Part shown: positions 19,058 through 27,765 of the stretch, in pieces
How the letters are laid out: each line of letters starts with the position of its first letter
Numbering within the stretch: position 1 is the stretch's first letter
The notes under the pieces: model-generated
The model's input: the letters and a program-made list of their open reading frames with translations, nothing else
Databases searched by the model: none
Told to the model about the DNA's origin: nothing
Made by a program: the position numbers and the translations under genes
Source: Haloarcula sp. CBA1127
Lineage (GTDB): Archaea; Halobacteriota; Halobacteria; Halobacteriales; Haloarculaceae
Length of the DNA: 64,000 bases
Direction of reading: 5' to 3'
Assembly: GCF_001485575.1 (NCBI RefSeq)
Contig: NZ_BCNB01000006.1
Location: 2,046,001 to 2,110,000, forward strand

Positions 19058-19240
19058 CTACTCCGTGGAATACATGTCTCGGTTATTAAGAATATACGCC
19101 CTATCGTCGCCCGAAAGGTCGGAATACTTGAGAATATTGTCACAGTTCAGACCGGGACACTTCATCTCCCGACGCTGTTCCAGCACGTTGCCTGCTGTGA
19201 TAGTCCCACATTCAGGACACGTATGTGTGATAATGTGCAT
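19058..19240 (-). CDS. Small zinc-binding protein
   Basis: 60 residues starting MHIITHTCPECGTIT and containing a second Cys pair C-P-G-L-N-C-D, so CxxC plus Cx4C, a compact zinc ribbon/knuckle. Only two bases separate its ATG from the RmlA stop, so it is translationally linked to the sugar-nucleotide operon. Small CPxCG proteins of this kind are abundant in haloarchaea and mostly uncharacterised. Its location between two enzymes of one pathway suggests a regulatory or scaffolding part; that is inference. Confidence 0.8.
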   Translation of the reverse strand: MHIITHTCPECGTITAGNVLEQRREMKCPGLNCDNILKYSDLSGDDRAYILNNRDMYSTE

Positions 19241-19242
19241 GG

Positions 19243-20313
19243 TTACAGTTCCAATGTCGAGTTCCTGCCGACAGTTATCCGCTCGCCCTCGGGTTTACTG
19301 TCACTCGATTTTACGCAGGCTTCCCGGCCGACAAGCGAATCGACGATTTTAGAATCGGTCTTGATTTCGTTGTGTCCCATCGTTACGCTGGCCTCTATGT
19401 GGACGTTATCGACGATCGATTGCTCTCCGATACTCGTATATGGTCCAATGTAGCTGTCAGAACAGACACACGTTCCTTCCCCGATCGAGACTGGACCACG
19501 GACGACAGCACCGCCCTCGATAACTGCGTTCTTCTGGAGTTCGACCCGCCCACTGACAGATGCTCCATCCTGGATATCGCCTTCGATTTGTCCATCCATA
19601 TTGTCGAGAACGAGTCGATTCGCCTGTAGCACGTCTTCAGGCTTCCCGGTGTCTTTCCACCACCCATGCACGAGGTGTGACTGAACGCGACTTCCGGTTT
19701 CCAGTAACCCCTGAATAGCATCTGTGATTTCAAGTTCACCCCGCCACGAAGGCGTCAGTGTCTCGATCTGTTCGAAAATCGCTGGCGTAAATACATAGAT
19801 ACCGATCAAGGCGAGATTGCTCGGGGGATTATCCGGCTTCTCGACCAGCGAAACGATATCACCGCTGTCGTTCACCTCAACAATCCCGTATCTGGATGGC
19901 TCATCCACCTCCTGTAAACCGATACCGGCGCTGTACTCTGATGAATCGAAGTTGGCAACCATATCCGTGATCCCGTCGCGCATGAGATCATCACCGAGGT
20001 ACACGACGAACGAGTCATCACCGACGAAATCTCGGGCACAGCCGACTGCATGTGCAAGTCCCAGTGGATCCCCCTGGACGATATACGTGATTTCAACGTC
20101 GTATGCGGACCCATCTCCCAAGTGCTCTTGAATTGCGTCCCGGCCCTTGTTACCCAGAACTACGCCGATTTCGGTAATGCCGGCCTCTCGCAGGTCCGCT
20201 ATCGCATAGTCGAGAACAGGCTTATTCGCGATTGGCACCAGCTGCTTTGGCCCGGTGTAGGTGATTGGATAGAGACGCGACCCCGTACCGCCTGCGAGAA
20301 GTACTCCCTTCAT
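19243..20313 (-). CDS. rmlA: Glucose-1-phosphate thymidylyltransferase
   Basis: 356 residues. The nucleotidyltransferase signature MKGVLLAGGTGSRLYPIT starts the protein, followed by PKQLVPIANKPVLDYAI, VVYLGDDLM and GWWKDTGKPEDVLQAN. Residues from about 245 on form hexapeptide-like repeats (I-E-G-D-I-Q-D-G, V-I-E-G-G-A-V-V, I-G-E-G-T), giving the long archaeal RmlA type with a left-handed beta-helix tail. It makes dTDP-glucose (or UDP-glucose) from glucose-1-phosphate. Second gene of the operon, two bases after RmlC. Confidence 0.9.
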   Translation of the reverse strand: MKGVLLAGGTGSRLYPITYTGPKQLVPIANKPVLDYAIADLREAGITEIGVVLGNKGRDAIQEHLGDGSAYDVEITYIVQGDPLGLAHAVGCARDFVGDDSFVVYLGDDLMRDGITDMVANFDSSEYSAGIGLQEVDEPSRYGIVEVNDSGDIVSLVEKPDNPPSNLALIGIYVFTPAIFEQIETLTPSWRGELEITDAIQGLLETGSRVQSHLVHGWWKDTGKPEDVLQANRLVLDNMDGQIEGDIQDGASVSGRVELQKNAVIEGGAVVRGPVSIGEGTCVCSDSYIGPYTSIGEQSIVDNVHIEASVTMGHNEIKTDSKIVDSLVGREACVKSSDSKPEGERITVGRNSTLEL

Positions 20314-20315
20314 GA

Positions 20316-20786
20316 TTACTCGTGGGGGGGTTCCTCCCAGTTGAGTGGGATTCTGTCCGTGTCGTAGGGTATCCGCTCCTCGTCAGGGTCGTCGTAGTCA
20401 TACAGGTTCGTTGGGAAGTTTACCAGAAGGACTCGCTCGTCACCGATTGCTTTGAATCCGTGCCAGCAATCTCCCGGAACCCGAATCGCGTTCATGTTAC
20501 CTTCCCCAATAATATACGTGTCTAACTCCCCGTTTGTCGGTGACCCTTCCCGTTCGTCGTATATTCCCACCTTTGCCTTCCCCCGAAGAACGACGAAATG
20601 ATCTACTTGCCCTCGATTATGGCGATGCCAAGCGCGTACAATACCGGGATAGGTCTCAGAAAAATAGGACATCTGAGGTTCGTCATCTCCCTGAAAAAAA
20701 TCCCAGTCAGACCGCCAGATCTCTGTTAGATGGCCTCGCTCATCCACATTCATCTGAAGCTGTTCTATTTCAACATCGTGTATCAT
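20316..20786 (-). CDS. rmlC: dTDP-4-dehydrorhamnose 3,5-epimerase-like (cupin)
   Basis: 156 residues, an RmlC-type cupin. Visible hallmarks are N-V-D-E-R-G-H-L-T-E, Y-F-S-E-T-Y-P-G-I-V-R-A-W-H (His53 in the position of the catalytic base), and the F-V-V-L-R-G-K-A-K-V-G strand; then P-G-D-C-W-H-G-F. First gene of the operon; its ATG at 20786 has an AT-rich run upstream. The protein is shorter than enterobacterial RmlC (about 180 residues) but matches the archaeal form. Confidence 0.85.
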   Translation of the reverse strand: MIHDVEIEQLQMNVDERGHLTEIWRSDWDFFQGDDEPQMSYFSETYPGIVRAWHRHNRGQVDHFVVLRGKAKVGIYDEREGSPTNGELDTYIIGEGNMNAIRVPGDCWHGFKAIGDERVLLVNFPTNLYDYDDPDEERIPYDTDRIPLNWEEPPHE

Positions 20787-20872
20787 ATTAATACAATCAA
20801 AATATAATGTCTACTCTATTTACATTTTTTGACCGTTCAGTTACCGCCTGGGATGCACCCTCCTCTAATCGA

Positions 20873-21073
20873 TCACTGAATCAGGCGTCGAAGACCTTTG
20901 GCGGTATAACCCAGCTCTACTAGAATGCGTGCGACCGGGTAATCCTCTGGGGTACCGTCGGGGCCCCATTCCATTCAACGCTGTCGCGCCATGTTCTGAT
21001 CTCGGCTGAAAATGAGAGTGCTTTGATTAGTAAGGTTTCATCTACTTTACGCGGTAAGATGAGAGTATTAACA
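20873..21073 (-). pseudogene. Decayed gene fragment with 5-bp duplication frameshift
   Basis: On the minus strand a coherent acidic reading runs from about 21073 (…ILPRKVDETLLIKA, then SFSAEIRTWRDSVEW) and breaks near 20970, where AATGG is duplicated in tandem; removing one copy joins it to GPDGTPEDYPVARIL and V-E-L-G-Y-T-A-K-G-L-R-R-L-I-Q, ending at a TGA at 20873-20875. There is an upstream in-frame stop, so no N-terminus survives. Codon use is haloarchaeal. I do not recognise the family. It looks like the C-terminal remnant of a gene cut off when the neighbouring gene arrived. Confidence 0.5.
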
Positions 21074-21118
21074 AAACCCAGTGTTAACTAAAATGGCATT
21101 AGTCGTAAGGACTGTTGT

Positions 21119-22012
21119 ATGTCAGATGAAAACCAAGACAGTCGATTTTCAAGGCGCTCTGTAATTCGCACTGTAAGCGGTATCGCAGTGACCAGCTCGA
21201 TATCTGGAGTTGTCTCAGGGAGAGCGAATAAGAACGGACGAGGCAATGGAAACGGACGAAAGGGCAAACAAGGCGATAACAACGGTGGAGGACCCCCAAC
21301 TGGTGGTAAAAATACCTGTCCTAAGGGGACTGCTTTACTCGCCAAATACGAGGTAGAGGGTGGAGAATTCAGGTTCGAAGAGGGCAGCGATTTTCTGGAG
21401 GCTGGTGACTCCTTTGACTTTACCGTCACTGAAACGAAGGAGGAAAAAGAGGTGCTCGCGTTTGATTTCACCTCCATTGACGATGTCTATGACGTGCATA
21501 CAATATCGGTCAAAACCGGAGCTGGTGTCTTCAGGAAGTCAATCGATGACTACGAGGGATCGTTTGATGCTCAGGAACATGACGGCGAGGGCCCTGTTCA
21601 GGCAGTCAGCAACGTACTTCTCTGTTCAAAAGTGTTCTGGCAGGCTGATCTCGGAATCGGAGACGTGCCTGAGCCACCGAATTACAGCGCAGCAGATGCA
21701 AAGCTGGTCCGCGCTGCGTTAGGCAATTCAACCTCTCCGACGAAAGCAGAGAACCCTACTGGTGACGGGGGTGGGTATCCAGATATTGGTGCCGATGAAG
21801 AATTCGATATTGACTTTGATGCGGGCACAATCGAGATCGGATTTACTGGAAATACAGATTCTCAGAATATACACCTTGCCAGTTTTGAGCGGCCCGGGCC
21901 ATTCAAGGGTGAGAGAGAGTTCCAGTATCAGGACCTGTTTGACACTGCGGTTTCTACCTCAACTGAAGATACACTCAGCGTCGATATTCCAACACCTGAA
22001 GACTATGAATAG
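21119..22012 (+). CDS. Tat-exported protein of unknown function
   Basis: 297 residues. The N-terminus carries a twin-arginine signal (SRRSVIRTVSGIAVTS, residues 11-26) and a probable processing site near SGVVSGRA. A Gly/Asn/Lys-rich linker (about 38-60) precedes an acidic beta-rich domain with a single C-P-K-G motif (NTCPKGTALLAKYEVEGG). No enzymatic motif is seen. The basic low-complexity linker is unusual for a haloarchaeal secreted protein. It may bind the cell surface or glycan; no neighbours on its strand within 240 bases. Confidence 0.75.
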   Translation: MSDENQDSRFSRRSVIRTVSGIAVTSSISGVVSGRANKNGRGNGNGRKGKQGDNNGGGPPTGGKNTCPKGTALLAKYEVEGGEFRFEEGSDFLEAGDSFDFTVTETKEEKEVLAFDFTSIDDVYDVHTISVKTGAGVFRKSIDDYEGSFDAQEHDGEGPVQAVSNVLLCSKVFWQADLGIGDVPEPPNYSAADAKLVRAALGNSTSPTKAENPTGDGGGYPDIGADEEFDIDFDAGTIEIGFTGNTDSQNIHLASFERPGPFKGEREFQYQDLFDTAVSTSTEDTLSVDIPTPEDYE

Positions 22013-22132
22013 TAACCTATCAGCTGTCTCTCTCAAAAAGTAAACCAAATTCAAATACACCACTATAACGATCAACAAGTATAATATTCGTAAAACTAGC
22101 GCTAGGAGAACGGTTAATCGCTCAGATACTAC

Positions 22133-22149
22133 AGGGCGGATTTCGCCCT
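22133..22149. terminator. Short GC-rich stem-loop
   Basis: AGGGCG-GATTT-CGCCCT, six base pairs with a five-base loop, about 120 bases after the Tat protein stop. It lies at the border between AT-rich and GC-rich DNA. It could be a transcription end or a relic of a mobile element end; there is no T-run. Confidence 0.3.
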
Positions 22150-22256
22150 TCGCGCTGGGGCGTATGATTCCGACACAAACCATAAGGTGGTTAACTATTT
22201 GATTAGCCCACGTCTATTCCGGAAGTTTAACTGGCAGTACAAGTGACAAAGCTACC

Positions 22257-22532
22257 ATGGCGACACAACAGCGCCAGCAGTTCATCTACGGGCATCTCAC
22301 GTGGGTACTTGGTACCATCCTCGTGTTGACCCTCCTGGATGCGCTAACGCTGGAGCTGTTTTTCGTTGTCTCGCTGATCGGATTTCTCGTTACTGTCGAA
22401 CTGGTTGCACCGCAGGCCGTGTCGCCGCGCTGGCGACGGCGGCTCTGGTGGCTCATCGCACTTGGTCTGGTGGGCTTTGCCTACGTGGTCATCAAACGGA
22501 TCCTTGCGATTCTACCGCCGGGGCTGATCTGA
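22257..22532 (+). CDS. Small three-helix membrane protein of the MoxR/DUF58 locus
   Basis: 91 residues with about three TM helices and a short basic loop (PRWRRRLWW). The TGA of this gene overlaps the ATG of the DUF4350 gene (TGATG at 22530-22534), so the two are translationally coupled. I would place it with the small membrane proteins (DUF7269-type) that accompany haloarchaeal MoxR clusters; the label is from memory and not certain. Role unknown. Confidence 0.75.
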   Translation: MATQQRQQFIYGHLTWVLGTILVLTLLDALTLELFFVVSLIGFLVTVELVAPQAVSPRWRRRLWWLIALGLVGFAYVVIKRILAILPPGLI

Positions 22533-23626
22533 TGGCATCGACACCGTCTCCTGACGATTCCTGGCTGCCATCGCTCACTCTCCCACAGCTACTACTTGCC
22601 ACCTACACCGCTCTCACGATTATCGCGCTCGTCTACGCCGCAAGCACGTCCTCAGCAGCGTTCGGTGCGTATAATTCCAAGTGGGACGGGGCGGGCGAAC
22701 TCCGAACTGTCGCAGCTGACGCCGGTGCAAACGCGACCGTCGGAACGAACGTCAGTCAGTATCCGACAAGTGACGCGGACGGCACCGTTGCGGTCGTTCT
22801 CTCGCCGGCCGAGCCGTACTCGTCAAGTGAGCGGACACGAATCGCTGAGTTCGTTCGAAGCGGTGGGACACTCGTCGTCGCTGAGGATTACCGCCCACAC
22901 GGAAATGAGCTACTCGCTGCTATCGGTGCAGATGCACGCTTCGACGGCCGCCCGGTGTACGACAACAGAAATTATTACCGGAACTCCTCGCTCCCGGAAG
23001 CGACGCCTGCCGGCGACTATCCAGAGACTACAGGCGTCGATACTGTCGTCCTCAACTACGGGACGACTGTCAGAGCCGGCAACGCGACGACACTCGTCAA
23101 CACTTCCGAGTACGCCTATCTCGACAGTAACGGGAACGCCAACCTTGACGGCGAGGAGCAGTTAGCGTCCCGACCCGTCGTCACGAGCGAACCGGTCGGC
23201 GACGGTCGAGTTATCGCCGTCAGTGATCCGAGTATCTTCGTGAACGCGATGCTCGAACGTGGTGACAACCGACGGTTCGTCCAGAACATCGTCGCTAATC
23301 ACGACACGGCCCTACTGGATTATTCACGCGCCAGCAGTGTTCCGCCAGTGGCCGCTGCCGTCCTCGCCGTGCAGCGGTCGGACGTGCTGTTGCTGTTCTG
23401 TGGCGTCGTGCTGGTCGGGACGCTGCTCGCGTACGACCGCCGTCTCGACGATCGACTCCGAGACCGACTCCGGGAACATAGAGGCCGCAAGCCGGACCCG
23501 CATCTTTCCCGGGATGGCGTTGAGAAGTATCTCAGAGTCCGTCATCCAGACTGGGGAACCGCACAGGTAGAGCGAGTAACGGAAGCCATTATTAAACAGC
23601 GGTCCGAACGTCAGCGTAATGACTGA
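22532..23626 (+). CDS. DUF4350 membrane protein
   Basis: 364 residues. One TM helix near the N-terminus (about residues 15-37), an extracytoplasmic GATase-like domain (RIAEFVRSGGTLVVAEDYRPHGNELL, GRVIAVSDPSIFVNAML) and a second TM helix near residue 285, then a basic cytoplasmic tail. This is the DUF4350 layout. Such proteins are encoded with MoxR ATPases and DUF58 proteins. The start ATG overlaps the preceding stop; a longer open frame from 22301 overlaps the preceding gene and is not used. Its last 8 bases overlap the MoxR gene. Confidence 0.85.
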   Translation: MASTPSPDDSWLPSLTLPQLLLATYTALTIIALVYAASTSSAAFGAYNSKWDGAGELRTVAADAGANATVGTNVSQYPTSDADGTVAVVLSPAEPYSSSERTRIAEFVRSGGTLVVAEDYRPHGNELLAAIGADARFDGRPVYDNRNYYRNSSLPEATPAGDYPETTGVDTVVLNYGTTVRAGNATTLVNTSEYAYLDSNGNANLDGEEQLASRPVVTSEPVGDGRVIAVSDPSIFVNAMLERGDNRRFVQNIVANHDTALLDYSRASSVPPVAAAVLAVQRSDVLLLFCGVVLVGTLLAYDRRLDDRLRDRLREHRGRKPDPHLSRDGVEKYLRVRHPDWGTAQVERVTEAIIKQRSERQRND

Positions 23627-24629
23627 TCCGTCGGTACTGTACGACCGTCTCAGAGAGGAGACGGAAACAGTTCTTATCGGGAACGAGCAGGTTCTTCGGC
23701 ACATTACTGTTGCCATGCTTACACGCGGCCACGTGCTTCTTGAGGGGGTTCCCGGTGTCGCGAAAACGACGATTGCCACGCTCGTCGCCAACGCGACGGA
23801 TCTCCAGCACTCTCGGGTACAGATGACGCCTGATCTGCTCCCCGCGGACATCACCGGAACGACAGTGTATCACCAGCGAAACGGCGAGTTCGAACTGCAG
23901 AAAGGCCCGGTGTTTACCAATCTGGCCATCGCTGACGAGATCAACCGCGCCCCGCCGAAAACACAGAGCGCGCTGCTCGAAGCGATGCAGGAGGGGCAGG
24001 TGTCTATCGAAGGGTCGACACTCGAACTCCCGACGCCGTTTACCGTCGTTGCGACGATGAACCCACTTGAGATGGAAGGGACGTTCAAACTCCCGGAGGC
24101 CCAGCGCGACCGGTTCCAGATGAAACTCGTCACTGAGATTCCCAACTCCGAGGAGGAGCGTGCCATCCTCGACCGGTTCGACGCGAACCCGACGCTTGAT
24201 GCGGACTCTATCTCGCAGGTTATCTCCCGGGCCGAACTTCTGGACGCCCGGTCAGTAGTCCCCGAGACACACATCGAAGACAGCATCAAAGAGTACATTC
24301 TCGACATCGTTGGCGCGACACGGGACCATCGAAACGTCGTTCACGGGGCTTCACCGCGGGCGACAATCGCCATGCAGGATACGGCCAAAGCAGCCGCCCG
24401 TCTGAACGGCCGGGAGTACGTCATTCCCGACGACGTCAAAGAGATGGCGCTTCCGGTGTTGCGGCATCGTCTCATTATGAACAGCGACGCCGAACTAAGC
24501 CAGATCAGCGCCGAAACGGTTATCGAAGAAATCCTTCAGTCGATTACGCCGCCGGGGTCCGACACCGACCACAGTACGGGTATCGAGACAGCGGTCGGCG
24601 ACGGCGGGACGAAACGAGAGTCCGAGTAG
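23619..24629 (+). CDS. MoxR-family AAA+ ATPase
   Basis: 336 residues with Walker A L-E-G-V-P-G-V-A-K-T-T, Walker B and following I-A-D-E-I-N-R-A-P-P-K-T-Q-S-A-L-L-E-A-M-Q-E, sensor 1 ATMNPLEMEGTFKLPEAQRDRF, and sensor 2/lid region P-R-A-T-I-A-M-Q. All motifs of the MoxR subfamily are complete. MoxR ATPases act as chaperones for the maturation of protein complexes, usually with a VWA or DUF58 partner. Overlaps the DUF4350 gene by 8 bases, so co-translated. Confidence 0.95.
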   Translation: MTDPSVLYDRLREETETVLIGNEQVLRHITVAMLTRGHVLLEGVPGVAKTTIATLVANATDLQHSRVQMTPDLLPADITGTTVYHQRNGEFELQKGPVFTNLAIADEINRAPPKTQSALLEAMQEGQVSIEGSTLELPTPFTVVATMNPLEMEGTFKLPEAQRDRFQMKLVTEIPNSEEERAILDRFDANPTLDADSISQVISRAELLDARSVVPETHIEDSIKEYILDIVGATRDHRNVVHGASPRATIAMQDTAKAAARLNGREYVIPDDVKEMALPVLRHRLIMNSDAELSQISAETVIEEILQSITPPGSDTDHSTGIETAVGDGGTKRESE

Positions 24630-24640
24630 CGACCGGACCG

Positions 24641-25597
24641 CTAGCTGTTTTCCGGGGCTGATGTCGTCTCTCGTTCTTGGGCCGCCGCGCCACTGGACTG
24701 CGCCGATGGTTGTTCGAGTGCGTCCCACGAAACAATCACGACACCGCTGAACCGGTCGTCATCGCGCGTGTCGACAGTAACCGGTTGATCAAGTCCCGTG
24801 GCAAACCCCACCGCGAGCAGGGACACCACTGGGTGATCTAGTTGGTGAATGTCGCCGAATGCGGGATTGCTGATAGCAATAGAAGCGGTTCGGTTCCCGC
24901 CATCGATTTCGATTGTTGTGTCATCGACGAGTTCGAACTGCTTGGACAGGGCTGTGGTCAGTTGTGCAGCTATTGCATCGGGGTCGTTGCCGAATTTGCC
25001 CGATATCGTTTGCTCGAACTCGCTGTACAGACGGTCTCCAGTCGGGGGAAGCGATATGCCCTGCTCCGCCTCGGCACCGCTCGTAATGAACAGTTCTCCC
25101 AACTGCTCTGGATCGGGAACCGCGTACTCGACGTGCTGGGGGACGAACAGGCGCGCATTCGTCTCCGGACGGGATGCCGTTGGGACATACACCGTCTCGG
25201 TCTGGAGTTCCAGTTCGCTGACGAGGTGCTGTTCGACATCGGCCAGCGTGTCGAACACCGTGTCACTGACCGACGCCGAGACGAACCGCTCGGGAGTGAG
25301 ATAGAACGTGACGATTCCGGCAAACACACCGGTTCCAGCGAACGCTATGAAGATCGTCTGCAGGGCTGGAAAGAGGAACGCCGCTATGAGGGATAGTCCA
25401 CCAACCGCAAAGAAGCCCACTGCGGTCCGTCTGAACGTTGCCCGCTTCGCATGCGCGTAGGAGTCGCGCAACCGGCGGTTCTCCTCCCGTAACACTTCCA
25501 TCTCCGCTTCGAGTGTCTGGCGGTCCCGCACAATATCGGTCTGTTGGGTGCTGTCATCACCTGATGCATCCGGTTGCGTAGGCTCGGGTTGGCTCAT
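24641..25597 (-). CDS. Coiled-coil, two-TM hypothetical protein
   Basis: 318 residues: acidic N-terminus, a coiled coil (TLEAEMEVLREENRRLR, about residues 28-45), two TM helices about 57-100, then a soluble alpha/beta domain. It is the third gene of a minus-strand operon DUF58, membrane protein, this gene; ATG overlaps the preceding stop (ATGA at 25594-25597). It converges with MoxR. No known motif; operon position suggests assembly with the DUF58 protein. Confidence 0.78.
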   Translation of the reverse strand: MSQPEPTQPDASGDDSTQQTDIVRDRQTLEAEMEVLREENRRLRDSYAHAKRATFRRTAVGFFAVGGLSLIAAFLFPALQTIFIAFAGTGVFAGIVTFYLTPERFVSASVSDTVFDTLADVEQHLVSELELQTETVYVPTASRPETNARLFVPQHVEYAVPDPEQLGELFITSGAEAEQGISLPPTGDRLYSEFEQTISGKFGNDPDAIAAQLTTALSKQFELVDDTTIEIDGGNRTASIAISNPAFGDIHQLDHPVVSLLAVGFATGLDQPVTVDTRDDDRFSGVVIVSWDALEQPSAQSSGAAAQERETTSAPENS

Positions 25598-26097
25598 AGG
25601 AAATCACGATCCGAAACTGCGTCTTTAGTTACGATGTCGAGTTCTATCAGCAGATAGCGATGGAGCAGATAGCCGACGATGGCAATCCCGACGAGGAGAG
25701 CGAACCCGGCTCTGAGGGGGGCCACGTTCCAGCGCCAGAGCGACAGCCAGGCGAGACTGCCCAGCAGCGGAACGACAAGTGCGACGAGGCTGCCGGCGAC
25801 TCGGCCGTCGGGCGTCTCGATAGTTACCGAAAGCAGCGCAAGGAACAGGCCGCTTTCGACAAGGACGAGCGGTAGCAGTGATGGTGTATCGACTGTGACG
25901 AGCGCTATCTGTCCGAGCACGACCGCGAGAACGGGTGTTCCGGACAGGTAGAGACCGCCGAGGACAACACCGACGAAGCCAAGCCATACCGGCCCGTCCC
26001 AGACGAGTCCGCCTGTGGCTACGACGATGCCCAGCAGGCCGAGTACGGTGGGCAGTGATCGGAGCGAGCGTGCCCTCGTTTTCAGTGCGACGCTCAT
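25594..26097 (-). CDS. Membrane protein between DUF58 and coiled-coil protein
   Basis: 167 residues with five or so TM helices and no catalytic motif. It overlaps the DUF58 gene by 4 bases (ATGA at 26094-26097) and the following gene by 4 bases. Haloarchaeal MoxR clusters regularly have a small membrane protein in this slot (I believe DUF7519, from memory). It may tether the DUF58 protein to the membrane. Confidence 0.75.
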   Translation of the reverse strand: MSVALKTRARSLRSLPTVLGLLGIVVATGGLVWDGPVWLGFVGVVLGGLYLSGTPVLAVVLGQIALVTVDTPSLLPLVLVESGLFLALLSVTIETPDGRVAGSLVALVVPLLGSLAWLSLWRWNVAPLRAGFALLVGIAIVGYLLHRYLLIELDIVTKDAVSDRDFL

Positions 26098-27539
26098 GCG
26101 TACTCCCTCTGGTCTGTGTTCGCTGGGCTGCCGGACAGAATAGCCGAGATCTGTTCCGGGGACCCAACTTCGTAGGCTGTCACCGAGTCGACCTCGTTCA
26201 GTTCACGCCGGAACTGGTCGAAGGTTCGATACCGTTCGTATGCGGTATCGAGATCGGTGAGGAGGTCTGTATCGAAGGCTACTGATGGAGCGATAAACAC
26301 GACGACCTCCGTTGCGTTGCGCCTCGCCAGTCCAACCGTGTTCCGTAGTTCACTCGGGTTGCTGTCGTCGGTACAGATGACCAGCAGGTCCGCGCTGCGT
26401 ACCTCGTGTGGTGCCACCTGGAACCCGTTGTACAGCGGCTGGTTGGGAAGGTGTCGTTTTGATCCGGCGGCATCTCGATACGCGAGCAACGTCGTTTCCA
26501 TCGGTGATTGTGTGTCCGTCGTCGGGTTTACCGTCCGTGTCATCCTTTCGGTGTGAGCCGCTCTCGTGGTGGCTGTTGCCGGCGTCTCAGTTTCGGTGTC
26601 GAGGTCGTTGATCCGATGCCGGCACGACCTGTAGGCTTCGGTTCTCGCCACAGGGATTCTCGATTCCGTCACGCCCGCGTCGTCGACAGTTATATACCCC
26701 AACGGGTCACGGGTCGTTTCGGCACGCTGCTGGAACGCTGCGGCGACCGCTTTGAGGTGATCTAGCTTCGTTTCGCCAGGTGTCCCATCACCCAGTGTCT
26801 GCCGGTGATCGAGGACGAGCACCACGCTACGGTTACTCTCGGCCTCGTAGTTGCGGACGTGCGTCTCGTCTAGCCTGGCAGTCGCCTTCCAGTCGACGTA
26901 TTTCAGTGCGTCACCCGGGACATATTTTCGAATCTCCTCGGCTGACAGGCCACCCGTCCGCCCCCGAGCATCGTGCTCGCCGACACCGCGTAGCAACTGT
27001 TTCCCGCTCTGGCCAACGTGAATCGGGCCGACCGACGGCGACTCGACTGCTAGTTCGGGGCCGGGAGCCGTCGTGAACGACTGGGTAAACAGCCCGGTGC
27101 TGTCACTGACGGTTACTGTGGCTCCGGGAAGGGTGTAGTTGCCAACAGTCCCCCAAGTGAGCGGAAGCGTCATCGACGAGGATTGCATCGACGCACCGAG
27201 ATTGATTTCCGGAACGATGCCCGATTCCATCCGCGCTGCGAGGGGAATCCTTGCCTCAACGGAGAGCGGCAGGTGATCGCTGGCCGCGGCAACTGATGCC
27301 TCAAGGGTGTACTTCGTTTCGGCGTCGGTCCGTATTCGGGACCGGTCGAGCGACTGGCTGACTGTGAGTTCGTCCTTGAGCCGTGACACGCCGCGGACGA
27401 ACGCAAACTGCATTGCGAGCAGCCAGCCTGCGAGCCCGACGGCCCCGACGACTAACAGGGGTGCATCGAGCAGCCCACCACCCACGACGAGACTACCGAT
27501 AGCAGTGATCGTGAGCCAGAACCGCCGGGTGACACGCAT
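26094..27539 (-). CDS. DUF58 family protein
   Basis: 481 residues. Two N-terminal TM helices (about 8-45), a beta-rich domain, then the DUF58 signature E-I-R-K-Y-V-P-G-D-A-L-K-Y-V-D-W-K-A-T-A-R, and a VWA-like beginning VVLVLDHRQTLGDGTPGE. DUF58 proteins are the usual partners of MoxR. First gene of the minus-strand operon; the matching MoxR is on the opposite strand, so the cluster is convergent instead of one unit. Confidence 0.9.
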   Translation of the reverse strand: MRVTRRFWLTITAIGSLVVGGGLLDAPLLVVGAVGLAGWLLAMQFAFVRGVSRLKDELTVSQSLDRSRIRTDAETKYTLEASVAAASDHLPLSVEARIPLAARMESGIVPEINLGASMQSSSMTLPLTWGTVGNYTLPGATVTVSDSTGLFTQSFTTAPGPELAVESPSVGPIHVGQSGKQLLRGVGEHDARGRTGGLSAEEIRKYVPGDALKYVDWKATARLDETHVRNYEAESNRSVVLVLDHRQTLGDGTPGETKLDHLKAVAAAFQQRAETTRDPLGYITVDDAGVTESRIPVARTEAYRSCRHRINDLDTETETPATATTRAAHTERMTRTVNPTTDTQSPMETTLLAYRDAAGSKRHLPNQPLYNGFQVAPHEVRSADLLVICTDDSNPSELRNTVGLARRNATEVVVFIAPSVAFDTDLLTDLDTAYERYRTFDQFRRELNEVDSVTAYEVGSPEQISAILSGSPANTDQREYA

Positions 27540-27765
27540 TAGCTTCGGTTACTGAACCGAGCCCATTGAAGATACCGACAGACACAGCCGAGTGCTTAGA
27601 GTCCGCACCCCTCATCAGTATCGAAATCGATATTGATATTTGGGGGATTATTTACTTAACCGTCACACAGGAATTCTGAGTCATGAGTGGTCTGAGGCTT
27701 CGATACATTGGGAGTCAGGAACTTAGCTGAATATAGCTACTGGAATCAGTATTAATATTAGAACT

